Origin: Urechis unicinctus
Taxonomy: Eukaryota; Annelida; Polychaeta; Xenopneusta; Urechidae
Assembly (NCBI GenBank): GCA_034190875.2
Contig: CM067343.1
Span: 65,392,009 to 65,456,008 of the forward strand
Length of the DNA: 64,000 nt
Direction: 5' to 3'
Positions 30,076 through 42,690 of the stretch are shown here, one piece after another; positions within the stretch are counted from its first letter, which is position 1, and the number at the start of each line of letters is the position of its first letter. Under the pieces are notes generated by a model. The model was not told where the DNA came from and did no database searches. It saw only the letters and a program-made list of their open reading frames with translations. A program made the translations under genes and the position numbers.

Positions 30076-31473
30076 ATACTACCATTCAACGTCCTGCCTC
30101 ATTCCTGGCCACAAAAGAACTGACCTTGCACACGTGTGTGACGGACCGAAATCACGTATTAACGTGTGTCCACTTCAATACAGTAAAAATAGGATCTCAG
30201 TAGCGATTTACAAAAGTTTCATTGATATGCCACAGTCACATTTGTGTTTTACTGACTTTGTCCTACGACACTCGCGTGGCCTATATTCCAGTTGTACAAC
30301 TGTGTCGCGATATATGTCGTAACAATAAACCATTGTTTTCTGAATGATAAAGAACTTATAAAAAGTGTTCCAAGATCTTACTGTGCGTTTGTTCAGTGTG
30401 ACAAAATAAATAAAAATCACATTCGAAGCACTTTTCTGAAAAATCACCGCCAAAATTGCTGACAGCGGTAGAAAAGAATGTCCAACGTCTGTATTAAAAC
30501 AACAACCGTCTTGTTGTGGCTTCTGTATGAACCATTGAATGTAGTTCAGATCTATATATCTCTATGGACACTAACATAGCAATGTTCGCGTCAGAAGACG
30601 CTATGATTATTTGGATGTACATTCTGCCTCAGCTCCTTTAGAACCATTAGCAACTGAAGAGCCAGAAGCAGTTATTTTTTTCATTGTCAACGATTTTGTT
30701 TTCGACCAAGATCGCGATTTGACCCAGCACTGTGCTGGTTTACATCCAATTAGCTGGCCATTTCAAGGCTTTCTTTGAACATAATTTCCAAGAAACACCG
30801 CGAAAAAAAAATCAATGGGTTGTGGCAATGAATTAAAATGATGACTGCTTATATTTGAATTCGTCTTCAAACGAATCATAGCAACAGCAAAGTAAAGTCA
30901 TTGCTGTCAACGTCTCATCAATATATCAGTAATTAACGGTAATTAGCTGTAACCTTGTATGACCTCATAAATAGTGTTATATTCATATTAACTACGTACA
31001 GGATGTTCTTTATTTCCAGGCAGCTATGTGATTTTTTGCTTAGCTTAGCTTTTTTCTACTGACGTGCAAAAAGGCCATCAACCTCAGCGCAAGAAAAAAA
31101 CCACCTACTACTGTCACAATCATTCACATCACTTCAGTGCTTTAATGATCGTGGTTTTAGGGGACCGCTTTATGCTAAGTCTCTTCTATAACCAGGTTAT
31201 GTCATGCACCCTGTCCTTGAGCTCAGTCTATCCAAATGACACGCATTGTATCCTACATGTATATTAGCATGGCTTCTTTGCACGGATGGGGATGAGGCGG
31301 ATACTGTAATTACTATGTTACCGATGTACACACTACTTAATTAACGTGCTAAAAAACAACAACTTGTCACTAAATAATTACCCTCCAAATGTCTTTTATA
31401 TAACCTTAAATTCAGAGTGGTCAACCATTAAAAGTGATAAAAGTGGTAATGTGGCTGCTACATACTGACTGAA
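30076..31473. repeat. Old dispersed repeat, first copy, in non-coding DNA
   Basis: About 30275-30720 resembles 32755-33095 in direct orientation: CATATTCCTGTTGTACAACT-type block, GTAATAATAAACCATT-type block, GCTTCTGTATGAAC and GTCAACGATTTTGTTTTC. Divergence is high. The rest of this interval holds nothing I recognise. Confidence 0.45.
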
Positions 31474-32088
31474 CATACATACATACATACATACATACAT
31501 ACATACATACATACATACATACATACATACATACATACAACAGACAGACATATACATACATACATACATACATACATACATACATACATACAGACATACA
31601 TACATACATACAGACATACATACATACATACATACATACATACATACATACATACATACATACACAGACACATACATACATACAGACATACATACATACA
31701 TACAGACATACATACATACATACATACATACATACATACATACATACATACAGACAGACATACATACATACATACATACATACATACATACATACATACA
31801 TACATACATACATACATACATACATACATACATACATACATACATACATACATACATACATACATACAGACAGACATACATACATACATACATACATACA
31901 TACATACATACATACAGACAACATACATACATACATACATACATACATACATACATACATACATACATACAGACATACATACATACCATACATACATACA
32001 TACATACATACATACACATACATACACATACATACATACATACATACATACATACATACATACATACATACATACATACATACATACA

Positions 32089-32120
<32 letters not shown>

Positions 32121-32293
32121 CATACATACATACATACATACATACATACATACATACATACATACATACATACATACATACATACATACATACATACATA
32201 CATACATACATACATACATACATACATACATACATACATACATACATACATACATACATACATACATACATACATACATACATACATACATAC
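31474..32293. repeat. (TACA)n microsatellite, about 820 bp
   Basis: TACA array with interspersed CAGA units, mainly in its first half (31540-31990), and a few frame slips (CACA, ATATA). The long YVCM-type open frames on the minus strand are repeat artefacts. Confidence 0.95.
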
Positions 32294-33785
32294 TCTTCTT
32301 TACTAATGTATTTAATTGGCTTTCGTTATACAGAACATTATTAATGCTTAAACACCAGTGTCATCATGACGCTTATAAATATTTGAAATATCCCCTGGTA
32401 CATTCTTACGGCCTCAATAATTCACCTCAGCCGCAGCGAATCGTTATACAATGACAAGCGGTGCCGCGATACGACAGCGTAAGTTGGCTTTTACTATTAC
32501 ACCGGCTGATCGTCATTTGTGTTACGTTGCTGATGATTAGGCATAGAATTATTGAGACTACACGTCTCATTATCCACTCAAGCATAGGCTTATGCACGTT
32601 AGTGAATTGTCTGCCGAGCATGTCAGGCCAAACCTCTAATCAACTCGCGTCCTCTTTAATGAAGCCAATATGCTTCACATGAACAATTTTAAATCGGAAT
32701 CACGATTTCATTAATTTGTTCTGACGTAGTCCAATGGCACACGAAATGGATTATCAAAAACAATCCCATATTCCTGTTGTACAACTTTGTAGATACAGTA
32801 TAATACGTGGTAATAATAGACCATTTTTTGTGGATTATGAAAACCGTGTGAGAAAGTGGATGAGAACTTTTAGAGCCTGATTCGATAAAGTTTCTTAGTT
32901 TGCCTCATTTCGGGTAATTTAATACCTTTATCCGATTTTGTCCCTAACAACTGAACAATATGGCAGAATGAAAACATTTCCAACGCATTTCTATCAGCAC
33001 GTCATCTCCGACCTTCTTGCTGTAGCTTTTGTATGAACTGCTAAATGTTAGTGGGTCTCTTTTCTTTTGTTGAACGTCAACGTTGATTTTGTTGTTTTCT
33101 CTCCGCAATGATGCAGCGATACTAAAGAAACTTTCCATATGCAAGCTACCATTGCTAAAGAATTGAGTAAAGTTCGATTGGGACGTTTATAATGTACAAA
33201 TGACACGACAGCACGGAAGCCTATGTTCTTGATCTTCGCTCTCCAGAACGTCGCAGTCAATATATGTATTGATTGTGTCTAGGTAAAATCGCAGAGCGAT
33301 TAGAGCAAGAAAATTTAAAGACAATTGCGACAGTTCTAAATTCGTGCATAGATTTTCACGAGAGTAAGCAAAAGTATAGGTGTAAATTTCTGAGTATGGC
33401 GAATTTAAGATCCACATGTTAAGCCAATGAGAATTATGATAATTTGATAATATTTTGGTTCTACAGAAAAGTTCATACAGCGAATTGCATTATATTTAAC
33501 ATACAGACAGCACAATATCTGCTTTACAAAAAATCAAGAAAAAAATGATGTCTCGCCGCACCCTACGGTAAGCCGTTTATGAATTTATTGTTATTTTTTC
33601 TCTAGAATGGTGTACATCCTCCATAAAAAAAATTTGACCGATCAGTTTTAAACTAAACTTGGTAATATGGTGCAGTGGTATATGTACTATGAGCAGAAAT
33701 TTAAAAAATGATAGGTCCACGTAGTGTATGGGAAGCCACAAAGGATTTTCGGTTGTATTCCCTGAGTGCGATGTATTAAAGTAAG
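32294..33785. other. Non-coding; contains second copy of the old dispersed repeat
   Basis: About 32755-33095 is the partner of the repeat near 30275. The remaining sequence is unique. From about 33660 there may be weak outward continuation of the inverted repeat described at 33786. Confidence 0.4.
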
Positions 33786-33930
33786 GTTTGACCCCCAAAA
33801 AATTGCAAGAAAAGCTTTTTTTTGTCTTTTTGTGTTCAATTAGCTGTACTTAAGCGCATCCTAAAAGTTTACCAAATTTGAGCCACCGGAAAGTGGTGAA
33901 AATACATAATAATCAATATGGCCGCCATTG
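33786..33930 (+). repeat. Left arm of inverted repeat bounding the PIN-like gene
   Basis: It pairs with the reverse complement of 37228-37375. Shared blocks in order: CCCCCAAAAAATTGCAAGAA, TAAAAGTTTACCAAA, CCGGAAAGTGG and ATGGCCGCCA. Confidence 0.7.
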
Positions 33931-34325
33931 AATTATGAATGTACAGCAAACTTTTTAATGGTTGGTTTTAGACCCCATAAATGTATTACAAACATATATA
34001 AATGTGATACCTTAGATTCAAATAAGGTCATGATGAATTCACCTGGATGTCCCTATGACGTAGTATTGCATCATCATGACGTAGTGGGTTGCTGAATAGA
34101 TCAAGACCGCTAGAACTGGTTGAAAACCAACATTTCGGCTCTTGATAATCAATCAGATGTACATACACAAGGAACCACAACTTGGAAGGGCTATTGAACC
34201 ATCTACGTCATGGTCATACGCCATACGTCACACATCATAAATTACCAAAATGTCCCAAATAATTCACATAGTACACACCTGAATTTTCTTATCAAGTTCA
34301 AGTGTCATTCACACAATATAATTGT

Positions 34326-36762
34326 TCAAAACACAGCATGGTTATTATCATCACAATCTTCGTCCACGGAACCGTCTATGGTAGAATCACTATTATGCGG
34401 ATTGTAACATGACTCAGCTTGGCAGGGTCCACAAGCAGAAGTACATGGAAGACCGTACTTCCTGCAACTACATCGAGTATTACTACAACTTGTTGTACAG
34501 TTACAATGGATAACCTTGAGAAGCCTTTATGGAGCCGCTTTCTGGTCAGTCATAACAGGTAACAAAATGTTGTCTTCACACTTCCAACCCCAGTCCTTTG
34601 GGCCCATGTTTTCATCCTTTCCCATCCACACCATGATCTGATAAAATGAACGTTGAGAGTGGAACTTTGCCGAAGATTCCGTTGGGGGCAATTTCTCGGG
34701 CTTCACAAATGATTTAGCAGATGAAACCTTTTTAGCAAGCAATGTATTTCTAAGGTTTACCAGAGATGTGCCAGCTTTTCCTCTAAAGAAAGAAACAAAG
34801 ACTTTGCATCCTGAATCAACTATTGTTGCCACATCCTGACCAGCTGTAGTAAAGGTCTTTGCACAAGCTTTAATCTGAGAATCATTTTTCATCACTTTTT
34901 GGAAAAGGGATTTCTTGCCAATACCATAAATCCTGGAAGTGCAATCACAACCTGTAAAAGCATGTACAAACAGCAGCTGTGAAGATATGTCATTTCCCAA
35001 GAGTTCCTTCAGACGGACAATATCATATACATGTTTTGCTTTCTTTTTGTCCGAACGAAAGTAGAGTTTCTTGCTGTCCCTCTCAGTGTAATGTAGAAGC
35101 AGAATCAGAAGGTCCGTGTCTTCCCCAATCAAAGTTGTGTCTCGAACTTTTGCAGATGTTGTTGCTGCCTTCACAATATGAACATCTGCATCTCCATGCG
35201 CATTGATGACTTCGCAACCCCTCTGTTTCAGTTTGTCACTGATGAGGAGGATTAGTTTCTGTTTATTAGAGTCCCTTGATAAGAAATCCTCCATTCTGCC
35301 AGAGGAAAAGACGGTATTCATTTCAAAAGACACAAGCGGGTGTGATTTCGTTTGTCGTCTTTGATGTTCATTGTCCTTGATGCCAGGCTCTTCACTGTAT
35401 CCGTCAAAAACTACTGTGGCTTGTCCATACTTGGAAAGGGTGAGATTGGCATACTCCTCGGCAATTTCCCCGTAGGTCATCCCTTTTTTCCAAGACAGAC
35501 GGTGAAGTAAGGAGCCTTCGTCAAGCACAAAATGTTCGGAATCTGGCGTCGAATCTGTTAGAACGGCCTTGCTGGAGCTGGAGGATTCATTTGCGTAATT
35601 CCGTAGAGCATCAGCCAACTGTGGCTTGTCAGCCTTCTGGAACACATGTTTTGCCGCGAATAGGGGAGGAGGATATGGACTAAGTTCGTAGTCCATGATA
35701 TCTTGCAGTGTCAAGTCGCCAGCTTGGGAAACTACAAGAAATCTCTGGAACAGGAGTTCAGAATTTATCATTTGTTCGGTATTCACTTTCACTGACACCA
35801 AGAGTCTTGGCTTTGTCCTTTCGTTTAAAGGAATAAGTGAATATTGGCTGCCCAACCATTGTTTGTACTATGGCCTTGCCGACAGCTCCATATTCATGTA
35901 CATTTACACCTGCGTTGGCCACCACACCAGTCACAACATTTCTTAATGAAGAATCCTCAGCAAATGGATTGCAGTCAACTAATTTTTGCATCAGTTTAGT
36001 ACTGTCTACATGATCACGTTGCATCCTTGGCACTGTGGCGTCTTTGTGCTGTTCACTTGAGGTAAATGATTGTTTAGAGAACTCTTGCATCGCAAGGTTG
36101 TACGCAGATGACACGGATGATGACAGTGTCCAGATGGTCCTTAGTTCCTCTGTCATGCCACTTCCTCTGGTTAAACCACCGCTACTTTTGAGGGAACGCA
36201 TGAGAGTCTGTTCAATAGTTAGATCCGATCCCAATCCTGCCCAGAACTGGTCTGTCTTCCTAATAACATGTAGGCCGTTTTCAAATTTTGTAACAATGTC
36301 TGGATGCTTGTGACCTAGTTCATTCATGCACTGTAGGTAGAGGTATGCAGACTTAACATAATTGAAATGTCCAGCAGCTGCGAATATCGGAATGCAAACA
36401 GACACTGCACTGAATTGCATTCTCCAGTCGCCTGAGCGATCAGCTCTGATCAGTGCACGTGCTATTTCCAACATCTCCTGATATCCGATCCAAAGTTGAC
36501 TGGTTTTGGATGAAGCTGCCATGCTAACCTTTGCTGACTGGATTTTCTGTTCAATGTGCTTGATTCCTTCTAATGATTTTAACGACTCGTAGGACATTTC
36601 ACCAGACACAATGGAAGAATAAACAGTCTCTATCCTTTCAATCGTAGAGCGAAATTCTGGGTTATCCTGGATGAGCCCACCTAGAATGATCTGATTGAGA
36701 CACCTGTCAACCAGGAGATGGGGGTCAGCCAGGATTTCCCCTAACGAACAGGGCACCTTCAT
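34326..36762 (-). pseudogene. PIN/XPG-like nuclease-domain protein with C-terminal Cys-rich (CXC-like) motif, frame-broken
   Basis: The N-terminal part (36762-35790, about 325 codons) includes SQLWIGYQEMLEIARALIRA, FAAAGHFNYVKSAYLYLQCM and LMRSLKSSGGLTRGSGMTEE. A one-base frameshift near 35790 leads into the second frame, ending at 34527, with VVFDGYSEEPGIKD, GCEVINAHGDADVHIVKAAT, TLIGEDTDLLILLLHYT and FVHAFTGCDCTSRIYGIGKK. The spaced acidic residues (GDAD, GEDTDLL, GCD) fit a PIN/FEN-like metal site; that is inference. After an in-frame TAA at 34527-34529 the same frame continues to a TGA at 34326-34328 with CNCTTSCSNTRCSCRKYG and CTSACGPCQAESC, a Cys-rich tail seen at the end of relatives. 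Proteins of this kind are multicopy and unnamed in many invertebrates. Two lesions suggest a recent pseudogene. Confidence 0.7.
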
Positions 36763-37227
36763 CAGAACTCTGTCTCAATGACACTGAGCTGAAATGAAAA
36801 AAAAACTCCAAAAGCATGCTTACAACAGCGTTTTCGTGTGAGAAATAACAAATCATGAACCAAGGAGCCATTTCAAACAAATACCAAACAGGGGTAAAAA
36901 TCCTGAAATTGACCAAGAATTACCCTCCAATTTTAGGGAACCTTTGCTATCTTAATGTTCAGACATTAAAGAACAATGAAAAACCAAGAAAATATAGCTC
37001 TTGCTTAATTAATTGGGAAATATAAGGTTTCCCTAATATGTACCCAAAATACCAGTTTTGGGGTAGGGGTGCTCCTATTTCCCCCCTATCGGGATGTCAC
37101 ACATGAAAGAAACCAGGTTCAGGTGAAAGGTTGACCTCAAAAACATTAGAAAACATACTTACATAATCAGTTTTGGGTGAAAAATGGCTGAGTTATGGAC
37201 AGCCAAAAATATTCAAGCATTTCAACA

Positions 37228-37375
37228 ATTTTGGCGGCCATCTTGGAAATTGCCTAATTAACCCACTTTCCGGTCATCCGAGTTTGGTAAACTTTTAGTA
37301 TGTTAATCTACAGAAGTTCAGGAACCAAAAACAACCAAGAAACGTTTTCTTGCAATTTTTTGGGGGTTGACCCCT
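37228..37375 (-). repeat. Right arm of inverted repeat bounding the PIN-like gene
   Basis: Reverse complement partner of 33786-33930. The arms are about 3.3 kb apart with the PIN-like gene between them. Confidence 0.7.
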
Positions 37376-39794
37376 TTTTTTCCATATATTGAATTTTTCC
37401 TTTATATTTCATCTTGATGCGTAGCACAGGCCAGATACCAAGTGGAAGTATATTTTCTTTCTGAACCATAGGTCATTTATATTTGAACTTGGATTGTGTC
37501 GTACATGAGGTGTGACTTTGATCTAAACTCAAAGGAAATAATTCGTCGCTATGTGCGCACAAATTTCTTTGAAACCAACTCGTTGCGGCGCAGACGCGGA
37601 CGCACCGGGCGCGAAAATGTGCGCAGCGTGTCAAAGGTGGTTCCCGCCAAAGGACGCGCAGTTATAAATATAAATATATATATATATATACTTTTAGTGT
37701 GTACGCGAATGGGATTGCCATATTAAGCTTGGAGAGTGTGCAGGAAACCATAGCACACACTTTACGGTTGAAATGAAAATTCATCACTTTTCTGTTCGTG
37801 TGGACAAACAGTAGTTAGAGTAATATATTGTACATAATGCCATTTATGAGAGGGCTTTGACCCTAGCTCGGTCCATTTTGATAGGTCATTACTCTTGCCA
37901 CCTCCAGGATCAGTACCCAAGTCCCATGCTAGGGGGACACGCCTTGTCAAATGAGAGGCACGCTCGCGATATACGAGCGCCCGTCTGCGTTCCCTTTCAC
38001 ACGTTGCCTCCGTTCAGGAAGATTCATAGACATTTTCGCACCTCCTACCATTTCACCTCCATTTATTTTCTTTCCCTATTGGCACATTTGGTCTGCTTTC
38101 ATATAACCTCACATTACCGCCAATTGTCACATATCAGTCTTTATGGCTAAATAATTAGCCAACATTGTTGTTATTATATTTAAATTGCATCTTGAGTGAC
38201 AATTTTATTCAATTAGTTTGTAACAAAAATATTGTCAATCATGTCAATGATATGTTTCCATAGTCCTCATATATTCTGTTTGTCGTATCACATATCAAAA
38301 GTTTTACTTTTTATATGATAAGTAGTTCACTTGTGCTGACAGACTTTTTCCATTGCAAGATAACAAACATTTACCTAATTCATGCCTCAGGTATCAAATA
38401 TTTCATTCATAACATGAAAACTAATGCATATTTATGAATGTCTGTCTGTCTTGTACCCAACATCCATTCTGGGTAGAGGCAGAAAGTAGATTACAGCATG
38501 TAGGCATAATGTTGATACATTATGAATGTCTTGCAGTAAGGATTGGGTCACCACAGGGATGAGAATGGAGTTACTGCAGATACTAGGATGGGGTCACCAC
38601 AGGGATGAGAAAGAAGTTACTGCAGATACTAGGATGGGGTCAAGACAGGAATGGCTAAGACCTTTATGCCCTTGACAAAGCCAGATATCCTGCCAGTCAT
38701 TTCATGTCTTCTGTTTAATCGTGAATATCACCAGATTTCTTTGCATAATAGGTACCCGTCTGACATCATCATCAGACAAGAATAATAGCCTGGGTTTGTT
38801 TGCATGGTAACACACAATATCCTTGACGTCTTCCTTGGAACTACGTAAACCATGAGCATCATTGGACAGCCATCTATCCCAAGACTGCTCTCGGTGGAAA
38901 TTACAGAGATAGATGAAACAGTCTGGTTAAAAGGAAAAAAGGTAGCTGGTTACCATACAGTTCTTGGTCTGAACACTGAACAAAGATTCAGTTATCTCAA
39001 AAATTGTTAACACCATACAGGTCTAACTCTGAGCACTGGCACTAAATGTTTGAGCTGACCTCTATTGCAACACAAATCTAGCCAATCTAAGGTACAAATA
39101 GAAAGCAATAATGAAGTTTATAAACCTGGCTATAATCAGTGTTAAAAAGGAGATAAGCTCGAGTCAGAAAGATAGCATACTTTTTGAGTGTAAAGAACAG
39201 GGCAAGTGATGTAACTGTTACTTCAATTGATCCAGAAATGATTTATTTATTGAGATGAGTATACAATCAGACAAATAAAATATAAAAAGTGCATAAGTGG
39301 AATGGATATGTGAGAATAATAATGTGATGGTGAATTGAAAAACCCGAAACCCAAACAGCAGCCCGAAAAGTTGAAAAATGTCCACTGGTAATCTTTCATG
39401 TCAAGACTACAGCTGACCATAGAAGAACCTTGCAGCAGTTCATGGCCAAGATAAACAAATACTCAAAAGCTTAACTAATTATTTTTACTTACTTTTTCTA
39501 TTGAATTTAATGTTGATACCTGGAATATCTATGTGAATTCTGACACAAGAGCATGCTTGAACAATGTCTATGATGATTGGAACGCATCTTCCAGGAACCT
39601 TCATAATGGATGGTAACATGTACAGTAACACCATCCAAGAACAAAGATCCCTAGCTCAGAGTTTGTAATTAATAAATTTGGGCAATCTATAATAACAAAA
39701 TTAGTAACATTCCAACATGTAAGTAAAAATAGTGTCATTAAGAACAGAGCTTAAGATCTCCCAGCCATTAACAAAGAGTCATATATATTGTTAC
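37376..39794. other. Non-coding, nothing recognised apart from a short local duplication
   Basis: 38540-38640 contains a roughly 50-bp segment (GGATGGGGTCACCACAGGGA) repeated in tandem. Otherwise AT-rich unique DNA with a small (TA)n tract near 37675. Confidence 0.4.
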
Positions 39795-41215
39795 CAGGAA
39801 AAACAATTTCTATAGCATCAATTTCTCTTTCGTCAAAGTCTGTGATGAAATGCTTCGGATGCCACTGTGGGTTGCACTTTTTAAGCACTTCCAGAGCCTC
39901 TGTGATGAAATCTTTTGTCTCCCACTTAAGAAGCATCATGGCCACATTTACATAACTAAAGTTATTTACACACACAAAAAAGCACGGCAAGTCATATTTT
40001 GATGTGTTATAAGTTGCATCCAAGAGGCAAATCTCCTTGCCATATTTCCCCAGAAGATGCTGCTGCTGCCACTTGTTTTGATGTACAAACAGAATCTCTT
40101 CCTGTTCATCAGAAGTCTCGCGGCTACAAGTAGAAAGTTATAGGTTTACTTGAGAGGTATGAGGCTCCTTACAATAAGATACTATTTTAACATAACCTTT
40201 CTAACAAACACAAAGTAATATAAGCAAAATGTCAAAACAATCTAGTGAAATGTATATAACATTTGTCAATAAATAACGATATTCTTGTGTGTTAGATATA
40301 TGTTGCGTAATAACACTTTTATCCTGAATTGATGGGTACAGTGGTTTGAAAAAGATGTTTCTAAATGAAATAATATAAAGCTACATCTTCTTTCTAAGGA
40401 AAAAGTGGTTGTCACATGCTGTCATGGATTCTTCAACAAATTGTTCTGAATTGCACTGGTCGCTGGGGGGAGTGCCTTGAAAAGATACACAAAAAGTTAC
40501 AAGAATAACATCTTATTTCCATTCTCCCAAAGGTGTTAAATTTCTTGAATACAATGGAATTAGTGTATTCATCTCATAAAACAGATGATCAAAGTGTCAT
40601 TTCTGCTTCTGATGGAAAACTCAATGTCTTAAAAGCTTAAATGTTAAACCTTTTTTTGTCTAGAGTAGACTGGACAATGTTTGCCAGATCTTTGTTTGTT
40701 GGGAGAAATTGCCTGTTAGAAGATGGGGGTTTCCTCCAAATAGGTCTTTCGTAAGATACAGCTCAAGCTGCCTCCTTATCTTCCCAGCTGTCTCCCCCCA
40801 CTTCTTACAAGCTCCTCTACCTTGGTACGCACCATTGGATCAACTGGCAGTAGGCGTCCAGCAGTCTGTGCCATGGCATGCAAGCCAATCATGTTACATC
40901 AACAAAATAACATATCAAGACCAAAGATAATATCCAACTTAAATTAAGTTGATTTACTGACTTAATAGACTAACAAAGATCAGTTAGATACATATCAATG
41001 CAAAACTATCAGTAAAATGCATGATCATATAAAGAGTGGGTAATGGTTAAAGCTGCTCTTACTTCACCAAGAAGATGGCCACTATGGTCCTTCAAATCAG
41101 CAAATGAGAAGTAAAAGCATCTTTCAAGGAGAGACAGACTAAAGTTGGGGTCATGCAGTATTTCTTTCATCAAGGCCCTGACATTGGATCTGTTTCTCTG
41201 ATTAGGGCTGGTGAT
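39795..41215 (-). pseudogene. CaRF-like / MULE-transposase-domain gene, partial and degraded
   Basis: Three recognisable segments read right to left. Exon-like 41215-41063 (ITSPNQRNRSNVRALMKEIL) is bounded by TACAG and GTAAGA. A damaged segment at about 40880-40640 (HAMAQTAGRLLPVDPMV, IRRQLELYLTKDLF, SNRQFLPTNKDL) has at least two frameshifts. Exon-like 40123-39795 carries the MULE-type core (LLDATYNTSKYDLPCFFVCV, EALEVLKKCNPQWHPKHFIT, DFDEREIDAIEIVFPG) and is bounded by TTGTAG and GTAACA. LLDATY and ITDFDE are positions of catalytic-type acidic residues in MULE transposases; the arrangement matches calcium-responsive-transcription-factor-like proteins that are multicopy in invertebrates. Downstream catalytic residues and zinc finger were not found. 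Confidence 0.6.
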
Positions 41216-42488
41216 CTGTACATACAAATGACCATGTATTTTTTTATGAATGAATATGAGTGAATTTTATTTCAGAAAAATACAACAGGGATACGATAGG
41301 TCAAGAATAAGACAATTACCCTTTTTTTTATATTGCTGAGGTTCAGCTCATCGTCTGCAAAAAAATATTAATACTATCCAAAAGTGCTGAGGCCAATAAG
41401 AAATACAAGATTTCAAGAAGATTTACAAGCCAAATTGAGCAGTGCCATAATTACTTACACTTGTGTCTAAGGTCTTAAACACCAACCCCCACACCCCCCC
41501 CCCCCAACACACCTGCTCTTGCCATGAAAATCAACCTAAAATGTTTATAATGGAAAATTTCATGAAAGATGACCTACCATCTACTGTACATATAAAGGAG
41601 CTTGATAACATGTCGCAGTTCCTGCAACATGTGTATGGTTTAACCGGTGTAAACTGGCTCATCATTGGACCACAGGAAACCCCAGACTGAATGTGATTCC
41701 GGCACCTACTTACAATGTTTATAAGGTGCTTACATGACAAATCTGTTGACATTAACTTCTACATATTTCATAAGCTTAATGATGTCAAACTTTAAGCTTA
41801 ATGAAAAGATACTATCATGATTAGATACTACAGTGCATCCCGCTCCTGATCCTGATATGTCAACTCAGTATTATCACCAATAAATATGTGAAGCGTCAAC
41901 TTTGGAAACTGAAACAAACAGTAGTAGGTTCCCCTCGAAAAATTGCTTACGTGGACCAATTTACAACTGGCAATAGTATAATGGGTGTGAGCGTGTGTAA
42001 GTTTGGACTTGACAGCCCTCCAGAGAGCTTTTGCTCACACTGACCTGCGGGTAGGACAAATAGCAATTTGGGCCAATGTGTATTTTTACACATTTACAAA
42101 ATTAAACTCCGGGTATATATGAAAAATCCTTGCTCCCAGTAAAAGCACTTACAGCGAAATAAGCCCAAATGGTCATCGGAGTACCGCCTCTTTTGTCAGC
42201 ACTAATTTATTTGAGCTCCCCACTTGACTAAAATCAATCAAGAAATCTGCAATGCAACCAACTTGCCCTTAATGGTATGCCTTTGCAGTCTGGGGGCTTG
42301 TGGTTTCTGACACAGGTTATTTGCTGTCACATAGTACTATAAGTAAGCCAATAAGTAAGGCTGATTGTTGTGATTTTATTTCCCGGGCCAAGATGAAGCT
42401 TCCCTCACTGCCAAATTTCCCTGATATTGTTTGATGTGTCGAATTTGCAATCCATGTTAGTTGCACACAGGTATGCTTTTGCTGGGAT
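41216..42488. other. No supported gene
   Basis: A plus-strand frame at 41541-41690 (MENFMKDDLPSTVHIKELDN) looks protein-like but has no splice context I trust. A C-homopolymer sits at 41495-41505. Confidence 0.35.
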
Positions 42489-42690
42489 TACTCAATGAAG
42501 ATTGAAATACTCAATAAAGATTGAAATACTCAATAAAGATTGAAATACTAAAAAAAATAAAGATTGAAATACTTAATAAAGATTGAAATACTCAATAAAG
42601 ATTGGAATACTCAATAAAAATTGAAATACTAAAAAAAAATAAAGATTGAAATACTCAATAAAGATTGAAATACTCAATAAAGACTTTTTT
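42489..42690. repeat. 20-bp A-rich tandem repeat, about 9 units
   Basis: Unit: AATAAAGATTGAAATACTCA, twice interrupted by TAAAAAAAAT. Confidence 0.9.

Noticed and set aside
31396-32291. Three long minus-strand frames of nearly 300 codons (YVCM repeats)
   Set aside because: All are translations of the (TACA)n microsatellite.
35758-35855. Programmed frameshifting in the PIN-like gene
   Set aside because: No slippery heptamer or downstream structure is evident, and a second lesion (stop) lies downstream; mutation or sequence error is simpler.
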